NCBI GenBank assembly: GCA_963836355.1
Contig: CAWIJO010000002.1
Location: forward strand, 186,001 to 250,000
Length of the DNA stretch: 64,000 nucleotides
Source: Palsa-506 sp963836355
Lineage (GTDB): Bacteria; Actinomycetota; Actinomycetes; Streptosporangiales; Streptosporangiaceae
Reading direction: 5' to 3'
Positions 1 to 9,055 of the stretch are shown here, one piece after another. The notes beneath the pieces were generated by a model. The model saw nothing but the letters and a program-made list of their open reading frames with translations, made no database searches and was not told where the DNA came from. Numbering within the stretch: the first letter of the stretch is position 1; each line of letters opens with the position of its first letter. Position numbers and translations under genes: made by a program.

Positions 1-262
1 CTGCCACGTGGTCGGTTCCGGTGGCGGTGGTCAGAAGTTTCGGGTTCTGCCGAAAGCCGCCCGGCTGTGGTCCTGCTTCGTCGTAGGGAAGCGTCAGCGG
101 GACGACTCGTCCGGTGCGAACCTCGGCCACAGCGGCGAGGACCGTTTCGGGGCGGGTGAAGTTCATCGCTCCGAGTTCGTCGTCCGGGCCCCACTGGCCC
201 CAGCGACTGTGCTGGGAGATGTAGGCCTCGAATTGTGCGTCGATCTGCGTTTCGTCACTCAT
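1..262 (-). CDS. Cyclase family protein (partial, runs off left edge)
   Basis: Reading leftward from ATG at 262-260 gives an open frame to the window edge. The N-terminal peptide includes WGQWGPDDELGAMN, later VRTGRVVPLTLPYD and then TGTDHV, the pattern of the metal-dependent cyclase/kynurenine-formamidase-like family, which hydrolyses or cyclises acyl compounds. A GGGGA-type ribosome site lies just before the ATG. The start overlaps the end of the DapA-like gene by 8 bases, so the two were probably translated together in a leftward operon. Only about 87 residues are visible, so the catalytic HxGTHxD motif lies outside the window. The family call is from the N-terminus only; substrate unknown. 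Confidence 0.7.
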   Translation of the reverse strand, partial: MSDETQIDAQFEAYISQHSRWGQWGPDDELGAMNFTRPETVLAAVAEVRTGRVVPLTLPYDEAGPQPGGFRQNPKLLTTATGTDHVA

Positions 263-1151
263 GACTTGTCCCCTTGACCTGGGCGGCTCCGAGCCCTTTC
301 GCCGCCACCTCGCTCGTCACGGGCTGCGGCCGGGGCGACATCATCTGAACGGCATGTCCCCATCCGCGGCTCTCCTCGCTCACGGCATCGATTGACTCCA
401 GCGCACGTTCGAGCTCGGCCAGTTCGCTGCCACTGAGCCGCCGGTGCGGACGCCGAGGAGGACCAACCGCTCGGCCCATCAGACCGGCCGCGGCCTTGAT
501 GCCAGACGGGTAGAGGGGCACGACGGCGTTGAGCACCCGGGAGATGTCGAGCTGAAGGTCGAGCGCTTTGCCGTGGTCTTCTTCCTGCAGCGCCGACCAG
601 AGCCGGCGCAGCAGGGTGGGTACGACCAGACCGGTGATTGAGAAGCACCCAGCCCCGCCCATAGCCCGGTTCGGTACCACGTACTCGGTTCCATGGAATA
701 TCGCGAACCGGGCGCGTTCCTCGCGGCCGATGCGCACGTACTCGAGCATGTCGGCCACGTCTCCGCCGGCGTTCTTCATCCCGACGATCGACGGGATCTC
801 CTGGACCATGCGCTTGAGCAGGTTCGGCGTCACTGCTGCTCCCGCCCCGGGATAGGAGTACACCAGGAACGGCAACGCGGTCGCATCGGCCACCGCGGCG
901 AAGTGGTCGACCAGAGCTGTGTCGTCGACCCGCACGTGGTACGGGGGCAGACACACGATGCCGTCGGCTCCCAGCCGTGCAGCGACGCTGGCACGGTGGG
1001 CGCTCTGTGAGGTCGCAGTCCCGCTGACGTGCACGAGCACCGGGACACGAGCGCCGACCGTGTCGACCGCAGCCTGGAGCATGCGAGTTCGTTCCTCTTC
1101 GTCCAAGACGAGCGACTCTGCGGCGTGCACGCCGACGCTCGTGCTCGGCAA
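255..1151 (-). pseudogene. DapA/DHDPS-family aldolase lacking its N-terminal segment
   Basis: The product matches the class I aldolase TIM-barrel family of dihydrodipicolinate synthase and dehydratase/lyase relatives. The region after the usual GTTGE motif is present (AAESLVLDEEERTRML), followed by the tyrosine-bearing LVYSYPG strand and the Schiff-base lysine in IVGMKNAGGD. About 40-50 residues that normally precede this point, forming the first barrel strands, are absent. Upstream on the same strand a short stretch reading MRIDPIVTVT resembles a family N-terminus in another frame, suggesting an internal deletion or frameshift near 1150-1200. It lies between a SnoaL-like pseudogene and the cyclase gene in a leftward catabolic-looking cluster. 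It could still be expressed from GTG/ATG at 1151, but a barrel without its start is unlikely to be active. Confidence 0.6.
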
Positions 1152-1260
1152 GGCACCCGACGAGAGGTGACGGTGACGATCGGATCGATGCGCATAGACC
1201 GTCCCGAGGTTTGGCTGGCCTGGTGCCTGCTCTTGTTCATCGTCTTCTTTCCCCTATACC

Positions 1261-1772
1261 TCACTGCGCGGCGCGAGGCGTAGACCTCGCATGTCGACTC
1301 AGCGATCCACGTGGATCCGACCCCCATGTCGTCCCGCCGGTACTGGTCACGCGCCGCGGGACGCCCGCGCTGCCGCGCCGGAACGATCGGTCAGGCGACG
1401 GATTGGGCGTTTGCTGGTAGAGCGCGAGGCGCAAGGCGTCGTCGCGATGCCGGTACTGGCTCGACATCACGCCGGTGAAGGCAGGCTCATCGCCCTCTCG
1501 ATGTGCGGTCGCCACGCAGACGAACGAGGCGCTGTCCGAGCCGCCGCGAATGAGGCGGACCTCGCCGATGTGGTAGGTCCGCCAATGAGGCGCCTGCTCG
1601 AGCGACTCGATGACGGACTCGCGATCCATGACCGCCCCGTTGGCCAACACCGTCAACGCGTCACCCGTCATCAGGGAGCCGTAGAACCTTGCGACCCGCT
1701 GTTGTCGCACAGCGAGTCCCAGCGCTGGCGTTCGATCTTGACGAGAGTCGCCTTCAGGTCGTCGTCACTCAT
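1261..1772 (-). pseudogene. SnoaL-like/DUF4440 family protein, frameshifted
   Basis: Two overlapping leftward frames together make one NTF2-like (SnoaL/DUF4440) domain. The N-terminus starts at ATG 1772 with MSDDDLKATLVKIERQRWDSL. The continuation in another frame reads RVARFYGSLMTGDALTVLA, then GAVMDRESVIESL, HIGEVRLIRGG and finally RLALYQQTPN, the usual end of the domain. The switch lies near 1690-1710 and needs a single-base indel. After the domain end the frame runs on about 50 residues of unlikely protein, so the native stop may also be lost. NTF2-like proteins of this type often sit in catabolic clusters as small isomerase- or dehydratase-like enzymes, but function cannot be assigned here. 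Confidence 0.6.
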
Positions 1773-1953
1773 GCCGCGAGGCATGTTGGCGAACTTGGCC
1801 CCAGACGCGCATCGTCGACAGCGTCGCAAGCCGAACCCCCCAGCGGCACGCCTCGTGTTCTCGTCATCGGCGCGCTCCGCGCGCCCATCGGCTTGCGACA
1901 CGTAGGCGTTCGCGTTGTGGCGACCGACAATGGAGAGTCCCGGGAGCGGGTGG

Positions 1954-2676
1954 TCAATGAGGCGCCGTGGTCGTGACACCCCTCTCCAGCAAGGTCAGCG
2001 TTATGAGGTGCTCGGCGGGGCCGCGTGCTGTGTGCATGTCCCAATGGACGTGGGCGATGTCGTCGGGTTCGATCGGTGAGGCGTCCGCCGGCGTCCCCGG
2101 GGTACCCACGATCCAGGCACCGATAGCGACATAGCCAACAAAGACGTCCTTCTCGGCCAGCGTCCCGTTGAGGTTGAGCGCCCAGTTGCGTAGGGCAGCG
2201 CCTGCAGCCCCGGCACTGCCGGCCCAGGGTGTTGGCGTGACCGCGCTGGCGCCGGTGGTGAACAGCAAGGTGCCGGTTCCGGCCGACATCATCGCGGGCA
2301 GCACCGCGCGGGTCGCGGTGATCGCGCCGTAGCAGGTGCCTTCGATCTGCGGTCGAAGGTTCTCCACGGTCACGTCCAGTATTCCGGTCATACCGGTGTC
2401 GCCGACCTGCACGTACGGTGCGGAGTACTGAAGCACCTCGATTCCGCCGAACCGCGCCGCGGCATTGTCCAGGGCGGCGGCCAGCCCGGGGTGGTCGGTG
2501 ACATCGGCAGGGAATCCGGCCGCGTTGACACCCTCGCTTGCCAGTTGCTGTGTGAGTTCGCCAAGTCTTTCCTCGGAGCGGGCGATCAGTGCGACATCGA
2601 AGCCGTGCCCGCCGAAGACCCTGCCGAGCGAGAGGCCAAGGCGGATCCCGGCCCCGACGACAGCGATGGTGGGCAT
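1954..2676 (-). CDS. Short-chain dehydrogenase/reductase (SDR) family oxidoreductase
   Basis: 240-residue Rossmann protein. The start at ATG 2676 is chosen because AAGGAGA lies 7 bases upstream and the protein then begins MPTIAVVGAGIRLGLSLGR, a dinucleotide-binding glycine motif. An acidic or basic residue pair after strand 2 (ALIARSEERLGEL) suggests NADP preference. The classical YxxxK is not obvious: the usual Tyr position reads AGSAGAAGAALRNWALNL, so it is an atypical SDR and catalysis is uncertain. It faces a LysR gene across 117 bases, the usual arrangement of a LysR regulator and its target. Probable oxidoreductase of the small cluster to its left. Confidence 0.75.
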   Translation of the reverse strand: MPTIAVVGAGIRLGLSLGRVFGGHGFDVALIARSEERLGELTQQLASEGVNAAGFPADVTDHPGLAAALDNAAARFGGIEVLQYSAPYVQVGDTGMTGILDVTVENLRPQIEGTCYGAITATRAVLPAMMSAGTGTLLFTTGASAVTPTPWAGSAGAAGAALRNWALNLNGTLAEKDVFVGYVAIGAWIVGTPGTPADASPIEPDDIAHVHWDMHTARGPAEHLITLTLLERGVTTTAPH

Positions 2677-2793
2677 GGCGACATCTCCTTGCTTTCGTGC
2701 GTTGGCGAGCCGTGCCGGCCCGACAACCCACCTCATCACCGCCTAGCGTGTTGCGTCCAAGGTCGACCGCGCCGCGATCGTTAACCTGAAGGA
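2677..2793. promoter_or_regulatory. Divergent SDR/LysR promoter region
   Basis: 117-base intergenic region between divergently transcribed SDR and LysR genes. LysR proteins usually bind such regions to control both genes. I see no unambiguous T-N11-A operator or -35/-10 pair by eye. Confidence 0.4.
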
Positions 2794-3660
2794 ATGGACC
2801 GGTTGGAGACGCGGGAGCTGGCGTACTTCTTGGCGGTGGCCGACGAGTTGCACTTCGGTCGCGCCGCAGCCCACCTGGGTATCACCCAGCCCGCGCTGTC
2901 CAAGACGATCAGACGATTGGAGCGCCGCCTGGGTGTCGCCTTGTTCGAGCGGACCAGTCGCGCGGTCACGCTGACCGAACCTGGTCGGGTGCTTGCTCGC
3001 GAGGCACGCACGGCCCTGGACGCGATATCCGCCGCGAGCGTGCGGACCCGGCGGGCCAGCACGCGAGACCCGCGGCTGATCCTGGCCATCAAACCCGGCG
3101 GCGATGCGGGCCTACTCCCGGGCACGCTCGCGGCCTACCGAATCGAACCAGACGTGTTGCCGATCGAGGTGGTCTTTGGCGGTGACCGCCCACGAATGCT
3201 GCGCGAAGGCCAAGCTGACGCCGCGCTGCTCTACACACCCTCCGACGACCTGGCCGGGTTGGACACCGAACCGCTGCTGATCGAGCCACCGCTCGCCGTA
3301 CTTCCCGGGTCCCACCCACTCGCCCAACGGGCCAGCCTGCGTATGACCGACCTCGCGGACGAGAACCTGCACAAGCACAACCCTGCTGACGGCAGCACAC
3401 AGGGCACCATCAGCGAACTGATGCACCGGATCGCCTTAGGACACACCGTCGCCGTGCTGCCCCAGTCACTGACCACGCCACTTCGCGAGGACCTCGTCAC
3501 CGTCCCGGTGACGGACATTCCACCAAGCGTCCTGCAGCTCGCCTGGCCCGCGCACAGCACATCCCCCTCCGTCGCAGCACTCGCCCGAGCCGCCGCGACA
3601 GCCGCCGCGACAGCCGCCACACCGTCCGCGATCCAACCGTCACGCGGGACTTCCCGATAA
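2794..3660 (+). CDS. LysR family transcriptional regulator
   Basis: 288 residues, normal length for LTTRs. The N-terminal winged HTH reads LETRELAYFLAVADELHFG, then AAAHLGITQPALSKTIRRLE and LFERTSR, the classic family signature. The C-terminal two-lobed effector domain follows (LLPGTLAAYRI ... AALLYTPSDDL ... LAVLPGSHPLA). The C-terminus has an Ala/Thr-rich tail (AAATAAATAAT) coming from short tandem codons. Divergent from the SDR, so it most likely controls that gene with an unknown small-molecule ligand. An IS256-type element begins about 55 bases after its stop. Confidence 0.92.
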   Translation: MDRLETRELAYFLAVADELHFGRAAAHLGITQPALSKTIRRLERRLGVALFERTSRAVTLTEPGRVLAREARTALDAISAASVRTRRASTRDPRLILAIKPGGDAGLLPGTLAAYRIEPDVLPIEVVFGGDRPRMLREGQADAALLYTPSDDLAGLDTEPLLIEPPLAVLPGSHPLAQRASLRMTDLADENLHKHNPADGSTQGTISELMHRIALGHTVAVLPQSLTTPLREDLVTVPVTDIPPSVLQLAWPAHSTSPSVAALARAAATAAATAATPSAIQPSRGTSR

Positions 3661-3790
3661 CCGATCCACTGCCGGGCGAGACCGCAGTCGTCGTCGCCGC
3701 GGGGGTATCTCCCTAGGTGTGTAAGGAGTGATTAAAGGGAACTGAGTGGCCAGGGGGAATGGTCACTGTTACGGGGGGAGAACAACGATC

Positions 3791-4590
3791 ATGTCCATTA
3801 CACGGCAAGCGCCCGGCGCGTCCGGGCTGGTGCACAATCCGGAGGCAGGTCCGGTTCCGGGGGATGCTGCTCCTTACGGCGGGGAAAAACCCCCTCTGTC
3901 CGGGCAGCGGCTGGCGCCGCTGCGGGAGCTGATCGATGACCGGCTGCTGGACGCGCTGCTGGAGCGTTCCAGGGACGAGGCCGGGGGCTTGCGGCTGACC
4001 GGTGAGGGCAGCATGCTGGGCGAGCTGGTCAAGGCGGTGCCGGGCGGGCGCTGGAGGCCGGGCTGACCGCGCACCTGGGCTATGCCCGGCATGACCCGGC
4101 CGGCCATAATTCCGGCAATTCGCGCAATGGCACGATCGGCAAGAAGGTGCAGACCGGGATCGGGCCGGTAGGCATCGAGGTGCCCCGGGACCGGGCCGGG
4201 ATGTCCGGGCCGGTGCTGGTGCCCAAGCGGTCCGGGCGGGTCTCCGGCGGCCTGGACGACATGATCATCAGCCTTTACGCGCACGGTATGAGCGTCCGCG
4301 GCATCCTGCACCACCTGCGGCAGGTGTACGGCACCGAACTGTCCGCCGAGACGGTCTCCCGGATCACCGATGCGGTGCTGGAGGAGGTCCGGGCCTGGCA
4401 GTCCCGGCCGCTGGATCCCGTCTACGCGGTGGTGTTCCCGGACGCCATCATGGTCAAGGTCCGTGACAACCACGTGGTGCAGAGCAAGCCCGCCTACCTC
4501 GCCGCCGGCACCGGCGCCGACGGGGAAAAGCACGTGCTGGGCATCTGGCTGGCGAAAACCCCGATCCAGACCGCGACCGCCGGGGAGGGT
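3791..4590 (+). pseudogene. IS256-family transposase, 5' part (frameshifted and interrupted)
   Basis: N-terminal two thirds of a mutator-type DDE transposase. The start is ATG 3791 (MSITRQAPG). The frame breaks near 4045, where KAVPGGRWRPG replaces the expected continuation; the next frame reads EAGLTAHLGYARHD, then GISPVGIEVPRD-like sequence, SLYAHGMSVRGI and VYAVVFPDAIMVKVRDN, containing the first catalytic Asp (FPDA). The reading continues to GIWLAKTPIQTATAGEG at 4590, where a nested element begins. The rest of the transposase is found from about 7764. The frameshift and the insertion both make it non-functional. Confidence 0.8.
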
Positions 4591-4605
4591 TGTGGGACTC
4601 CCACA
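4591..4605. repeat. 15-bp palindrome at left end of nested element
   Basis: TGTGGGA-C-TCCCACA is a perfect dyad exactly at the junction with the IS256 transposase. At the opposite end, 7744-7765, CACATG and CATGTG form a 6-bp inverted repeat around a 10-base centre. Such dyads at element ends are candidate recombinase-binding sites; the assignment is inference. Confidence 0.5.
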
Positions 4606-4733
4606 GGTTCGTTTGGGCCTGTTCCTGCTGCTGCCTGAGGCTATGCGCGTCTGGTGTGACTTGTGGTATTTATGGTGAGGCATTGATCTTCCAGGTGCCA
4701 CCTTAAGATCGCTGGTGCGAAGAAGGTGTGCGC

Positions 4734-5787
4734 GTGGCAGAAGCCCGGCTCCGTCTCATCGAGGGGCGGCCTGTCCCGGCTGGGCTGCCGGCTGACCCGC
4801 TGGTGTTCCAGTCCGAGTGCATGGAGGCGTTCGTCGCCTCGTGGACCGCCCGGGGGTTTGCCACCAGCACGATCGACAACGACATCGGCGTGCTGGAGCG
4901 CATGCTGGCCGCGCTCGGGCGCCCGGCATGGGAGGTCACCGCCGAGGACGTTGACCGGGTCGTCGGCGACCTGGCGGCTGCTGGCCGGGCGACGTCCACC
5001 CGCAGGAACTATCTGCAGGTGTTCAAGGGCTTCCACCGTTTCCTGGAAGTCCGCAGGGCCGTCGAGATCGAGGCCGCGTTCGGGGTCCGGCTGGTCTGCC
5101 CGGTGGATGAGTACAACTCCGCCCGCCACGTCAGCAGCGATTCCCCGGTTCAGGACCCCGCCGCCGACCCCAGAACGGGTGAGCGAGTTCTTCGGCTTCC
5201 TCAGGGCCCGGATCGGCACCGCCCGCAAGTACGCTCCCGCGGCCCGCGACTACGCCCTGTTCCGCACCCTTTATCACGCGGGTATCCGCTGCGAAGAGGC
5301 CGTTCTTCTCGACGTTCCGGACGTCCACTTCGGCCGCGGCCCGTTCGGGAAACTCCATGTCCGCTTCGGCAAGGCCGCCCGCACGTCCGGGCCACGCCCC
5401 CGCTGGGTGCCGATGCTGGACGGCCTGGACTTGCAGCTGCACTGGTTCCTCGACGACGTCCATGGCCGTTTCCCCGGCTCCACCGCGCTGTTTTGTGATG
5501 AGGCCGGGGGGCAGCTGGCCACCGGGACGGTCCGCAACCGGCTGCGGCATCTGATGAAGCTCGAGGACCGGCCCGCCGCGGACTGGTTCACCCCGCATTC
5601 GCTGCGCAGGGCGTGTGCCACTCATAACTACGAGCGTGGCATGGACCTGGTCGCGATCCAGCAGATGCTCGGGCACTGGACAGTGGCCTCCGCGATGCGG
5701 TATGTCCGGCCCTCAGAAACGTTCATCGAGGACGCCTACCGGCAGGCGGTAACGGCCACTTTGGGTGAGCTGACCGAAGGAGAGTGA
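4734..5787 (+). pseudogene. Tyrosine recombinase (TnpA-like), one frameshift
   Basis: Site-specific recombinase of the phage-integrase family. GTG 4734 is preferred because GAAGG lies 7 bases upstream. The first frame gives the SAM-like core-binding domain (ADPLVFQSECMEAFVASW ... STRRNYLQVFKGFHRFLEV). Near 5145 the frame moves by one base into PPTPERVSEFFGF and then the catalytic domain: Arg in HAGIRCEEAVLLDV, the HSLRR box (FTPHSLRRACATHNYERG), the GHW box (MLGHWTVAS) and the nucleophile in MRYVRPS. All catalytic boxes survive, so one base correction would restore an about 350-residue enzyme. It overlaps the next gene by a few bases. Either decay or a sequence error explains the shift. Confidence 0.7.
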
Positions 5788-5789
5788 GC

Positions 5790-6107
5790 ATGCAGATCAG
5801 GTGGAAACTGCGGATCGCCGCCGCTCAGCGGGAGGTCTGGACCGGCAGCCAGCTGCGCCGGCTGCTGGCCGAGCGGGCCGGGCTGGAGATGTCGCCGGCG
5901 TCGGTATCGGCGCTGTTCACCAAGCAGCCGTCCCAGCTCAAGCTCACCACCCTGCTTGCGCTCTGCACTGCGTTGCAGTGCACCCCCAACGACCTGTTCG
6001 ACCTCGACACCACCCCGGTCGAGCAGCCCGCCGATCTCAGCCCGGTCAAGGTCGCCGCGGCTGGTCAGGCTCAGACTGCACGGGGCCGGTCGATGCCGCC
6101 GCTTTGA
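5790..6107 (+). CDS. XRE-type helix-turn-helix protein of the nested element
   Basis: 105 residues. AAGGAGAG precedes ATG 5790, which follows the recombinase stop at once, so the genes are coupled. MQIRWKLRIAAAQREV is followed by LRRLLAERAGLEMS, SVSALFTKQP and LLALCTALQCTPNDLFD, the Cro/CI-like HTH seen in small regulators that accompany this recombinase type. It probably represses element promoters or assists synapsis as the middle gene of the trio; that role is inferred from position. Confidence 0.75.
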   Translation: MQIRWKLRIAAAQREVWTGSQLRRLLAERAGLEMSPASVSALFTKQPSQLKLTTLLALCTALQCTPNDLFDLDTTPVEQPADLSPVKVAAAGQAQTARGRSMPPL

Positions 6108-6108
6108 G

Positions 6109-7725
6109 GTGAGGAGCACGGAAGCCGCCAGCTGCGTCCGCTGCGGCAGTCCCGCTGTCAAAGGCCGCGAGCACTGCCGCCGCTGCCACTACGCCCTGGC
6201 ACACCAGCCGGCCAGGCACGAATGCCCTGGCTGCGGGAAGGCCAGGAAGCTGGAGGAGGTGACCGGCAAGTGCGTGCTGTGCTCGCGGACGTGCGTCCGC
6301 TGCGGCGCCAAGATCGGCCGAGTCGGCCGCGAGATCTGCAGTCTCTGCCTGGTCAAGGACCGCAGAGCCGCGGCCCAGCAGCCTTGCCCGCGCTGCGGCA
6401 AACCCGGCCGGATCCGTGAGGCCACCGGCTGGTGCGGGCACTGTTCCCATCCCGGCAGGACGCCCAGCCCCGACGCTGCCTGCCGGGTCTGCGGCCTGAT
6501 CACGCACATGGAAGGCGACGGGCTCTGCTTTCCCTGCTATACCAAGTCACCGCACCGGATCACGGTCAGGGCTGAGAACCTCGCCGCTCAGCTGAGCGAG
6601 CGGCCCGGCTGGCTGGCCGGCTTCGCGGATTACCTCGTGCCCCGCCACAACGCCTCAGCCGCCTGCCAGATGATCACAGATACCGGCCGGCTCCTGCGTG
6701 ACGGCGGCCCCGTCCACCCTCAGCCCCTGCTGGAACGGGCAATAGCCCGGGGCGGCCCGCTGGCCAAGGCGCTAGAGGACTTCTTCACCAGCCACGGGCT
6801 CGCCCTGTGTCCAGGCCACGCCGAACACAGGGCCGCCGTCCGCCGGCAACGCCGCCTGGACGCCATCCCCGCCGCCCTGCGGCCCGCCACGGTCGCGTTC
6901 GCCGAGCATGAACTGGCCGGACGGCGGCGGGCCCAGCGCGCCGGGACCCGGCCGCCCAGCCACAACACCATCGAAAGCCACCTCACCTCGGTGCGTGACC
7001 TCGCCCGGTTCCTCACCACGAGCAAGGACATCACCGACTGGGCGACCGTGAACAGCACCGACATCGAGGCATTCCTCGCCGCCCAGCCTTCGAGAGCGGC
7101 TCACCGGCTGGGCGGACTGCGCCGGTTCTTCCGCTTCGCCGCCTGCCAGCGGATGGTCCTGACCGACCCGGCCAAGACCATCACCATCGCGCAGTCGCCG
7201 GGGTTCCGCGGGCCCAGCCTCACCGTCGGCCGGCAGCGGGAACTGTTCCGGCGCTGGACCAGCGGCCAAGACGACATCCACCCGCACGAGGCACTGACCG
7301 GGCTGCTCGCCCTGATCCACGGAGCCACCACCCAGGAGATCAGGCACCTGACCGTCGAGGCCATCGCTCCGGCCGCCGAGGCCGTCACGCTGCAGGGACG
7401 ACCACACCCGACCCCACTCGATCCGTGGACCCGGGCCGCCATCGAAACCTGCCTAGCCCACCGGCAGGCGCTGAACTCCACCAACCCCTACCTGCTCGTC
7501 ACCCTGCAGACCAAGGCGACCAGGGCACCGTCCGGCGACAGCTACGTCAAGAACATCCTCGCACCGGCCGGGGTCCGGCCAAGGATCCTGCGATCATCAC
7601 GGATACTCGCCCTCCTGAACACCGCCGACCCCAAGCTCGTCGCGACCGCCTACGGGATGACCCACGACGCCGTCACTGCCTACCTCGCCGACCGCGTCGA
7701 CCCCACCCGCCTGCCGAACCCGTGA
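6109..7725 (+). CDS. Zinc-ribbon protein with degenerate tyrosine-recombinase-like C-terminus
   Basis: About 538 residues from GTG 6109, one base after the HTH stop. The first 150 residues hold at least six CxxC pairs (CVRCGSP, CRRCHYA, CPGCGKA, CVLCSRTCVRCG, CPRCGKP, CRVCG), hence several zinc ribbons. The centre has a helical core-binding-like domain (NTIESHLTSVRDLARFL ... RLGGLRRFFRFAAC). The C-terminus resembles an integrase catalytic fold with LLALIHGATTQEIRHL, RILRSSRILALL and GMTHDAVTAYL, but the Arg-His-Arg-Tyr set is not convincingly complete. It takes the third position of a Tn554-like trio, where an accessory DNA-binding protein affecting orientation or efficiency is expected. Confidence 0.65.
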   Translation: MRSTEAASCVRCGSPAVKGREHCRRCHYALAHQPARHECPGCGKARKLEEVTGKCVLCSRTCVRCGAKIGRVGREICSLCLVKDRRAAAQQPCPRCGKPGRIREATGWCGHCSHPGRTPSPDAACRVCGLITHMEGDGLCFPCYTKSPHRITVRAENLAAQLSERPGWLAGFADYLVPRHNASAACQMITDTGRLLRDGGPVHPQPLLERAIARGGPLAKALEDFFTSHGLALCPGHAEHRAAVRRQRRLDAIPAALRPATVAFAEHELAGRRRAQRAGTRPPSHNTIESHLTSVRDLARFLTTSKDITDWATVNSTDIEAFLAAQPSRAAHRLGGLRRFFRFAACQRMVLTDPAKTITIAQSPGFRGPSLTVGRQRELFRRWTSGQDDIHPHEALTGLLALIHGATTQEIRHLTVEAIAPAAEAVTLQGRPHPTPLDPWTRAAIETCLAHRQALNSTNPYLLVTLQTKATRAPSGDSYVKNILAPAGVRPRILRSSRILALLNTADPKLVATAYGMTHDAVTAYLADRVDPTRLPNP

Positions 7726-7763
7726 TCTTCAGGCAGCACCGTCCACATGATCACGCGAACATG

Positions 7764-8423
7764 TGCGCTTCCGCCCGCTTCTGGGCCAGCGTGACCGCCG
7801 ACCTGCGCAACCGCGGCGTCCAGGACATCCTCATCGCCTGCTGCGACGGCCTGAACGGGTTCGAGGACGCCATCCATGCCGCCTTCCCGCACACGGTCGT
7901 GCAAACATCCGTCGTCCACTTGATCCGCAACAGCCTGCGGCCGGTCGCCCGCCGCGACGCCGCCGCGGTCGCCGCCGGGCTCCGCACGATCTACACCGCC
8001 GCCGACGCCGACGCCGCGTTCGATGCCCTGGCCGCCTTCGCGAGCTCCGGCCTGGGCCAGAAATACCCCCAGGCCGTCAAGGTCTGGGAGAACGCCTGGG
8101 ACCGCTTCACCCCGTTCCTGGCCTTCACCCCGCCGGTGCGCAAGCTGCTCTACACCACCAACAGCATCGAGAGCCTGAACTACCAGCTGCGGAAGGTGAC
8201 CAAGGCCCGCGGGCACTTCCCGTCCGACGACGCCGTCGTCAAGCTGCTGTGGCTGGCGATCACCAGCATCGAGGACAAGCGCGCCCGCGAGCGAGCCGGC
8301 AGAAGGCGCACAACGGGCAAGCGCAGCGACCAGCCCGCACGCCTCATCGAAGGACAACCCGTCATGGGATGGCGCGAAGCACTCAACGAACCCGGCATCG
8401 CCTACCCAGGACGAATCAGGTAA
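7764..8423 (+). pseudogene. IS256-family transposase, 3' part
   Basis: C-terminal third of the transposase whose 5' part ends at 4590. It reads ARFWASVTADLRNRG, then IACCDGLNGFEDAI with the second catalytic Asp, HLIRNSLRPV, and TTNSIESLNYQLRKVTKA with the catalytic Glu. The stop at 8423 is followed by the right inverted repeat. It has no start of its own. Confidence 0.8.
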
Positions 8424-8587
8424 AAGCGGAAACCAGACCAAAACTAAAAGATCTTTACACACCTGAGGTTACAAGCTCTCGCCGCCGAGGATCGGTGCGA
8501 GTCGGTGTCGAACGTGGTTCTGCTATCGGCTCAGCGGATGACCATGTTGCATGGCGCCACCGGCACCAGGTCCATCAGACTGCAAGG

Positions 8588-9000
8588 ATGGTCGGGGCTG
8601 GGCAGCTTGGGAACCCGCTTGATGTCCGGGTGCAGTTCACGGCGGCCCGTGGCGCGCTGGTGCAACTTCTTCGAGACCTGCACCCGGTGGAGTGGACTGT
8701 GCCGACCATCTGTCCGGGGTGGACGGTGCGCGACATGGCAACACATCTGCTGCACGACGACCTACGCCGTCTGAGCCGGACTCGGGATCACTACAGCCAG
8801 GCAGTGTCCCCGACCACCGCTGGCGACCTGGTCGATTTCCTGAACGAGGCGAATGAGCGATGGGTGCACGAGAACCGCTTCCTCAGCCCTCACCTGGTCA
8901 CCGAGCTGCTCGGACACACCGGTCGTCTCATCGAGGTGATGTGGGACGCTGCCGATCTCGATGCCGTGAGTGAGGGCGTGTGGTGGGCTGGGATCGACCC
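8588..9000 (+). pseudogene. Maleylpyruvate isomerase/DinB-like N-terminal fragment
   Basis: ATG 8588 opens a stretch typical of the mycothiol-dependent maleylpyruvate isomerase N-terminal (DinB-like) family: FTAARGALVQLLRDLHP, TICPGWTVRDMATHLLHDDL with the metal-ligand His, and WVHENRFLSPHLVTELLGHT. Family likeness stops at SEGVWWAGI near 9000, after which the frame runs into unrelated sequence. The C-terminal half is missing, so this is a 3'-truncated remnant in a region of several such fragments. Confidence 0.65.
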
Positions 9001-9055
9001 GCGCAAATGCCCCGCCCCGGCGACTCGGGCCAGCCCGCGGCCCGAGCCCGTGCCA

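Larger units (their letters stand above)
4591..7765 (+). mobile_element. Nested tyrosine-recombinase transposon (Tn554-like trio) inside IS256
   Basis: The IS256 transposase is open up to 4590 and resumes at about 7764-7776 (ARFWASVTADL), which brackets this insert. It carries a tyrosine recombinase (frameshifted), a small XRE-type HTH protein and a zinc-ribbon/recombinase-like protein, all rightward and overlapping or nearly touching. The left end starts with a perfect 15-base palindrome. Both ends share the bases TG at the crossover (left TTGTGG, right ATGTGC), and no long target duplication is seen, in keeping with tyrosine-recombinase insertion. Exact ends are uncertain by a few bases. 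Confidence 0.7.
3715..8464 (+). mobile_element. IS256-family insertion sequence interrupted by a nested recombinase element
   Basis: The left end reads AGGTGTGTAAGGAG at 3715 and the right end, on the other strand, reads AGGTGTGTAAAGAT from 8464 inward, so the terminal inverted repeats agree over about the first 10 bases. Between them lies a mutator/IS256-type transposase broken into two parts by a 3.2-kb insertion (4591-7765). Without the insertion the IS would be about 1.6 kb. I could not see a clear 8-9 bp target duplication at the outer ends. Confidence 0.75.

Noticed and set aside
1189..1283. 31-codon hydrophobic peptide MRIDRPEVWLAWCLLLF...
   Set aside because: Could be a small membrane peptide, but no ribosome site and no family; probably chance sequence antisense to the aldolase upstream region.
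3874..4701. Leftward 275-codon frame over the IS256 transposase
   Set aside because: Antisense of recognised transposase sequence.
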